Shown here: piece after piece, positions 60,823-64,000 of the stretch
Position numbering within the stretch: position 1 is the first letter of the stretch
Layout: the number at the start of each line of letters is the position of its first letter
Origin: Parapedobacter pyrenivorans
GTDB taxonomy: Bacteria > Bacteroidota > Bacteroidia > Sphingobacteriales > Sphingobacteriaceae
DNA: 64,000 nt
Direction of reading: 5' to 3'
NCBI RefSeq assembly: GCF_014636865.1
Contig: NZ_BMER01000005.1
Coordinates: forward strand, 124,001-188,000
Notes under the pieces: model-generated
The model's database searches: none
What the model saw: the letters and a program-made list of their open reading frames with translations, nothing else
Told to the model about the DNA's origin: nothing
Made by a program: the position numbers and the translations under genes

Positions 60823-60899
60823 TGTCCTGAAATAGCTATACAGGTTAGCTAATAAATTCTGATTTGGTTATACACTGCAATTTGTAAATTCTGCATGAG

Positions 60900-61799
60900 C
60901 TATACAACAGCATTGACCTGTTTTTTTATATTTTTATTTTTCCACCGTTTAGCCAGATCCCCTGTTCTGAGGTGTGCCTGTTCGGGCGTGAGGTAATCGC
61001 AGCTGGCATGGGGCCTGATTTCATTGTAGGCGCGGATGCTTTCAGCGATTTTTTTGCGGGTATCGTCAAAGCCCGTCCCGGAATGGTGCAGGCTGAACTC
61101 TTCTTTGATGATACCGTTGACCCGTTCGGCCAGGGCGTTCTCATAGGGGTCCCCGTTTTCGGTCATGCTGATTGCAATTCCGCTGGCCAGCAGCGTTTCC
61201 ACGTATTCCCTGCTGCAATACTGGGACCCGCGGTCGGAATGATGGATCAGTCCCTGATTGTACATCCGGTTTTCCAGTGCTATTTCCAGGGCCCGCAGGC
61301 ATCCCCGGGCGGAAAGGTCCTTATGGAAGCAATGCCCCATTATCTTCCTGGAATACGCATCGGTGATCAGGCTGAGGTATCCCCATCCGTTGTTGATGCG
61401 GATATAGGTGATATCGCTCACCCAGATCTGCTCCGGCCGGTCCGCCGGTACCCCTTTGATGAGATTGGCGTATTTATGCATCCAGTTCCGGGAATCGGTG
61501 GTCACCACGCGTCTCTTCCTGCGCCGGACAAGCAACCCGTGTTCGCGCATAAGGTCAAACAGGTAATCGCGGCCCAGGCTGATGCCATGCTGTGCCAGCA
61601 TGGGGCTGATCATGTGGTGTAATTTCAGGGTGCCCGTCCGGGGCAGTGACCTGCGGATATCCATCACATGCTGTATGACGATGTCTTCCTTTACGCCCAT
61701 ATCCCGGGAGCGCCATTGGTAATCGTACCAGGCGTGGCGCGTCTTGCCAAACAGTCTGCACAGTGTTTTTATCCCCAATGAGGGGTAGTCCTGTTTCAT
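60900..61799 (-). CDS. IS3-family transposase OrfB (DDE catalytic subunit)
   Basis: This 299-residue protein has an N-terminal HTH_21 region (GIKTLCRLFGKTRHAWYDY) and an rve integrase core with the DDE triad in WVSDITYIRI, LIHHSDRGSQYCS and NALAERVNGIIKEEF. It joins with OrfA to cut and join the element ends. Start and OrfA stop overlap as ATGA, so it looks translationally coupled rather than made by a frameshift. Length and motifs match IS150-type OrfB. Confidence 0.94.
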   Translation of the reverse strand: MKQDYPSLGIKTLCRLFGKTRHAWYDYQWRSRDMGVKEDIVIQHVMDIRRSLPRTGTLKLHHMISPMLAQHGISLGRDYLFDLMREHGLLVRRRKRRVVTTDSRNWMHKYANLIKGVPADRPEQIWVSDITYIRINNGWGYLSLITDAYSRKIMGHCFHKDLSARGCLRALEIALENRMYNQGLIHHSDRGSQYCSREYVETLLASGIAISMTENGDPYENALAERVNGIIKEEFSLHHSGTGFDDTRKKIAESIRAYNEIRPHASCDYLTPEQAHLRTGDLAKRWKNKNIKKQVNAVV

Positions 61800-62347
61800 T
61801 TGGGTGACTGTTTGGCACCAGACTTTTTTCGGATATCGATTTTAAGCTGCTCCTGGGCGATATCGATCATCGTTTCCAGTGCCCGGATTTTCAGCTGCGC
61901 CCCGGCCAGCTGCTGTTCCAGGGCTTTGCGCTCATCAGTCCCGTATTCTTCCTTTGGCTGCATAACCGGTGTTTGGGGGCTAAGTTCGGCATTATTCCCC
62001 GGACTCGCGCTCTTCTCCAGCCGCAGCCAGCGGTCCACGGTAGACCTGCTTCTCACACCGAAGGCCACGCATGCCTGCCGGACGCCCATGCCCGATTCCA
62101 CCGCCCGCAGGATGGAGCGTCTCTCCGATGGACTGTAGCAACGGGGTCTCTCACCCCGGTAAGCAGGCGATCCGTGACGGTTCATCCAATAGGTCAGGGT
62201 GGAATGATGCATCCCATACTGGCTTAAGATCTCCCTGCGGGGGACCCCCGACTCGATCATCCCTACTATCTTCATGATTTCCCGCTTGTCGAATGGGATA
62301 TGTTTGTCCGCTCTCGACGACTTCCCCTTACTTCTTTTGTCTTCCAT
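61796..62347 (-). CDS. IS3-family transposase OrfA (helix-turn-helix subunit)
   Basis: This 183-residue protein has two helix-turn-helix motifs (GVPRREILSQYGMHHSTLTYW and GMGVRQACVAFGVRSRSTVDRW, shown as parts) and a C-terminal leucine-zipper-like coiled coil (EQQLAGAQLKIRALETMID). It binds the element ends and cooperates with OrfB. The two HTH units are typical of IS150-group OrfA. Confidence 0.92.
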   Translation of the reverse strand: MEDKRSKGKSSRADKHIPFDKREIMKIVGMIESGVPRREILSQYGMHHSTLTYWMNRHGSPAYRGERPRCYSPSERRSILRAVESGMGVRQACVAFGVRSRSTVDRWLRLEKSASPGNNAELSPQTPVMQPKEEYGTDERKALEQQLAGAQLKIRALETMIDIAQEQLKIDIRKKSGAKQSPK

Positions 62348-62515
62348 ACACAGTTAAATTGTGTATAGCTTTTTTAGGAATCGACAATTTGTGCCAGTTT
62401 GTGCCAATCGCTGCCATAAGTTGAACAGGACGGCTCACCTGCCTACGTTTGTGCAAAGAAGCGAGCTATGGGCAACGCTTAGTATTGGAATAAAATAAAT
62501 TCTTAACTTTAAACC

Positions 62516-63778
62516 ATGATGAAAACCTTCTATATCGCCGCAACGGTGTTGATCCTATTCAGTACAGTTAGGGCACAGCCCGGCAGCGTCAACTATGACG
62601 AATCGAAGGTGCCCGTATATACGCTGCCGGCATTATTGGAAACGGCGGATGGGCTGCAGGTAACCAACACAGTGCAATGGGAGCAACAGCGGCGCCCGGA
62701 AATCCTGGAGTTATTTGCCAGACAGGTCTACGGCCGTACACCGAAAGATCCGATAGCCGTTCGCTATGAGGTACTCACCGAAAACCCGCATGCATTGGGG
62801 GGCAAAGCAACGAGTAAACAGATTAAGTTTGTCTTCCATAACGGAAAGAAGGAAATTGAGGCTATACTACTGCTTTTCCTGCCCAATAACGTACAGGGTA
62901 AATTCCCACTATTTGTAGCTTATAATTTCAAAGGTAACCACAGTACCACATTGGATACCACCATCCTGTACACGAAAAACTTCGCGTTGGTGAAGGAACC
63001 GAACCATCCGGATTGGGAGCGCGGCTGCCAGGCCAGCCGGTGGGCTTATGATGATGTTATCGCGCGCGGCTATGGCATCGCTACGATGTGCTATCACGAT
63101 ATCTTTCCAGACAAGCCAGATTTGAAAGATCATAGCGTAGTATCCCTTTTCCCTGGTTATGGCAAGGGTGAAGACGCCGCCGATGAGTGGCAGGCCATCG
63201 GTGCGTGGGCTTGGGGTTCTAGCCGTATACTGGACTACCTAACTACCGAACCCAGCGTAGATATGGACCGCATTGCCATTATGGGTCACTCCCGGCAGGG
63301 CAAAGCCGCCCTATGGGCCGGCGCGCAGGATATGCGATTCAAAATTGTCATCTCCAATGATTCCGGTGCTGGAGGCGCAGCCCTATCCAGGCGCAAGTAT
63401 GGCGAAACCATCGCCATTGTGAGCAACATCAAGCCCGCATGGTTCTGTCGTGCCCTAGATCGATATCATGGAAGAGAAGAGGATATGCCTGTCGACCAGC
63501 ATCAGCTGCTCGCATTGATGGCGCCTCGGCCGGTGTATGTCGCGAGTGCCGAAGAAGACCGCTGGGCAGATCCCAAAGGCGAGTATCTGGCAGCATACCA
63601 CGCCAGTCCAGCATATGCATTATACAACCTGAAGGGGCTTCCGTCCGCGACTCCACCACCCATTCACCAACCCATCATGAACGACGTGGGTTATCACATC
63701 CGTGCTGGTAAGCATGATGTAACGCGGTATGATTGGCTGGCATTCCTGGACTTCGCCGATAAACATTTTAGAAAATAA
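62516..63778 (+). CDS. CE15-like glucuronoyl esterase (alpha/beta hydrolase), secreted
   Basis: This 420-residue secreted protein has a signal peptide (TFYIAATVLILFSTVRAQ). It resembles CE15 4-O-methylglucuronoyl esterases, which cut ester links between glucuronic acid and alcohols in lignin-carbohydrate or other glycans. The nucleophile is in GHSRQGKAALWAGA, the CE15 pattern G-x-S-R-x-G-K. VISNDSGAGGAALSRR, an acidic residue in ASAEEDRWADP, and a His in YHIRAGKHDVTRYDW complete the site. Similar proteins are often named acetylxylan esterases. It lies between the IS3 element and the GH43-like gene. Confidence 0.85.
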   Translation: MMKTFYIAATVLILFSTVRAQPGSVNYDESKVPVYTLPALLETADGLQVTNTVQWEQQRRPEILELFARQVYGRTPKDPIAVRYEVLTENPHALGGKATSKQIKFVFHNGKKEIEAILLLFLPNNVQGKFPLFVAYNFKGNHSTTLDTTILYTKNFALVKEPNHPDWERGCQASRWAYDDVIARGYGIATMCYHDIFPDKPDLKDHSVVSLFPGYGKGEDAADEWQAIGAWAWGSSRILDYLTTEPSVDMDRIAIMGHSRQGKAALWAGAQDMRFKIVISNDSGAGGAALSRRKYGETIAIVSNIKPAWFCRALDRYHGREEDMPVDQHQLLALMAPRPVYVASAEEDRWADPKGEYLAAYHASPAYALYNLKGLPSATPPPIHQPIMNDVGYHIRAGKHDVTRYDWLAFLDFADKHFRK

Positions 63779-63805
63779 GGACTTTCTTGTTTTAACGGCA
63801 AAGAG

Positions 63806-63837
63806 ACACCGGATGAAAGTGATCTTCCATCCGGTGT
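63806..63837. terminator. Bidirectional terminator between convergent genes
   Basis: ACACCGGATG and CATCCGGTGT form a perfect 10-bp stem, with an inner AAG/CTT stem and a TGAT loop. It lies between the esterase stop (63778) and the GH43-like stop (63863), which converge. T residues follow on the + strand. Confidence 0.7.
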
Positions 63838-63862
63838 TTGCATACCGCCACAAAGGCTTTCG

Positions 63863-64000
63863 CTATTTCATGATAGTCAGTTTACCATCGTTTTCCACCA
63901 CTTCGTACAACACAGGATAGGACGGTGCATCGTTAGGCGCGTGGTAGGAGATCATCAACCTGCCCGATGCGCGAAAAAGCATGGCATGGCCGCCATGGTC
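63863..64000 (-). CDS. Partial GH43-like glycosidase (C-terminal 45 residues)
   Basis: Only the last 45 codons lie in the window and the gene continues past its right edge. The segment begins DHGGHAMLFRASGRLMISYH, which matches the end of GH43 arabinanase or xylosidase-like proteins (typical DGGHGMLFR.F.G.LML..H.PN), and finishes with YEVVENDGKLTIMK. It suggests that a second carbohydrate locus starts here, beside the CE15 esterase. Confidence 0.75.
   Translation of the reverse strand, partial: DHGGHAMLFRASGRLMISYHAPNDAPSYPVLYEVVENDGKLTIMK

Larger units (their letters stand above)
60823..62386 (-). mobile_element. IS3-family (IS150-like) insertion sequence
   Basis: The element holds overlapping orfA and orfB on the minus strand. 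Imperfect terminal inverted repeats are TCCTGAAATAGCTATACA (60825-60842) and its near-complement at 62362-62379, with two mismatches in 18. Both ends can be extended to a TGTC terminus (60823 and 62386), separated from the repeat by unequal spacing, so exact ends are uncertain. No matching target duplication was found. Both genes are intact, so the element may still move. Confidence 0.8.

Noticed and set aside
1-64000. CRISPR array, rRNA or tRNA genes
   Set aside because: No regularly spaced repeats and no rRNA or cloverleaf sequence were seen on reading; a tRNAscan or CRISPR search was not possible.

Overview
The window comes from a Bacteroidota chromosome, most likely Sphingobacteriaceae (Pedobacter/Parapedobacter-like). 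The evidence is two SusC/SusD pairs with FecR and ECF sigma regulators, promoters of the TTTG-N19/20-TAnnTTTG type, the ribosomal block rpmB-rpmG-DUF4295-ftsY-rimO, and bacillithiol synthesis (bshC). The family placement is inference.

Positions 1-36510 form a large sulfated-glycan utilization region. Locus 1 (148-9534) has an ECF sigma gene on the + strand, divergent from fecR, an STN-type susC, susD, a DUF1080 protein and a Gfo/Idh/MocA oxidoreductase. Locus 2 (9543-36510, all minus strand) runs sigma, fecR, susC, susD, a 1,234-residue DUF1080-DUF1080-GH92 fusion, a sulfatase, a beta-propeller protein resembling oligogalacturonate lyase, GH105-DUF1961, a heparinase II/III-like protein, a sulfatase, a PhoD-type phosphatase and four more sulfatases. 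Many junctions are ATGA overlaps or gaps under 20 nt. A plausible scheme is that SusCD binds and imports a sulfated, uronate-containing glycan, and sulfatases, lyase-like and unsaturated-uronyl hydrolase enzymes strip it. The DUF1080 and Gfo/Idh/MocA proteins suggest 3-keto-glycoside chemistry. No formylglycine-generating enzyme was found, so sulfatase maturation must be encoded elsewhere.

Positions 36593-58865 are mostly housekeeping: gamma-glutamyltransferase, uvrA, a PafA-like phosphatase, a PagL-like outer-membrane protein, dxs, scpA, an FMN-dependent alpha-hydroxy-acid dehydrogenase, aat, rbfA, a GreA-C-terminal-like protein, a VCBS protein paired with a seventh sulfatase, a DUF4833 protein, bshC, rimO, ftsY, DUF4295, rpmG and rpmB. 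Positions 59065-64000 hold a Tat-exported TIM-barrel isomerase, a SelW-like Rdx protein, an IS3-family element, a CE15-like esterase and the 3' end of a GH43-like gene.

The most unusual signals are non-coding. A 77-nt sequence, identical in three places (50010-50086, 50661-50737, and 60033-60109 on the minus strand), follows a Bacteroidota promoter and ends in a perfect 11-bp hairpin plus U-run. It looks like an unannotated multicopy small RNA. Separately, both fecR-susC intergenic regions carry a + strand terminator about 100 nt from a TAnnTTTG box at the susC start codon. That geometry fits antisense RNAs against the susC leaders, similar to the DonS type described in Bacteroides.
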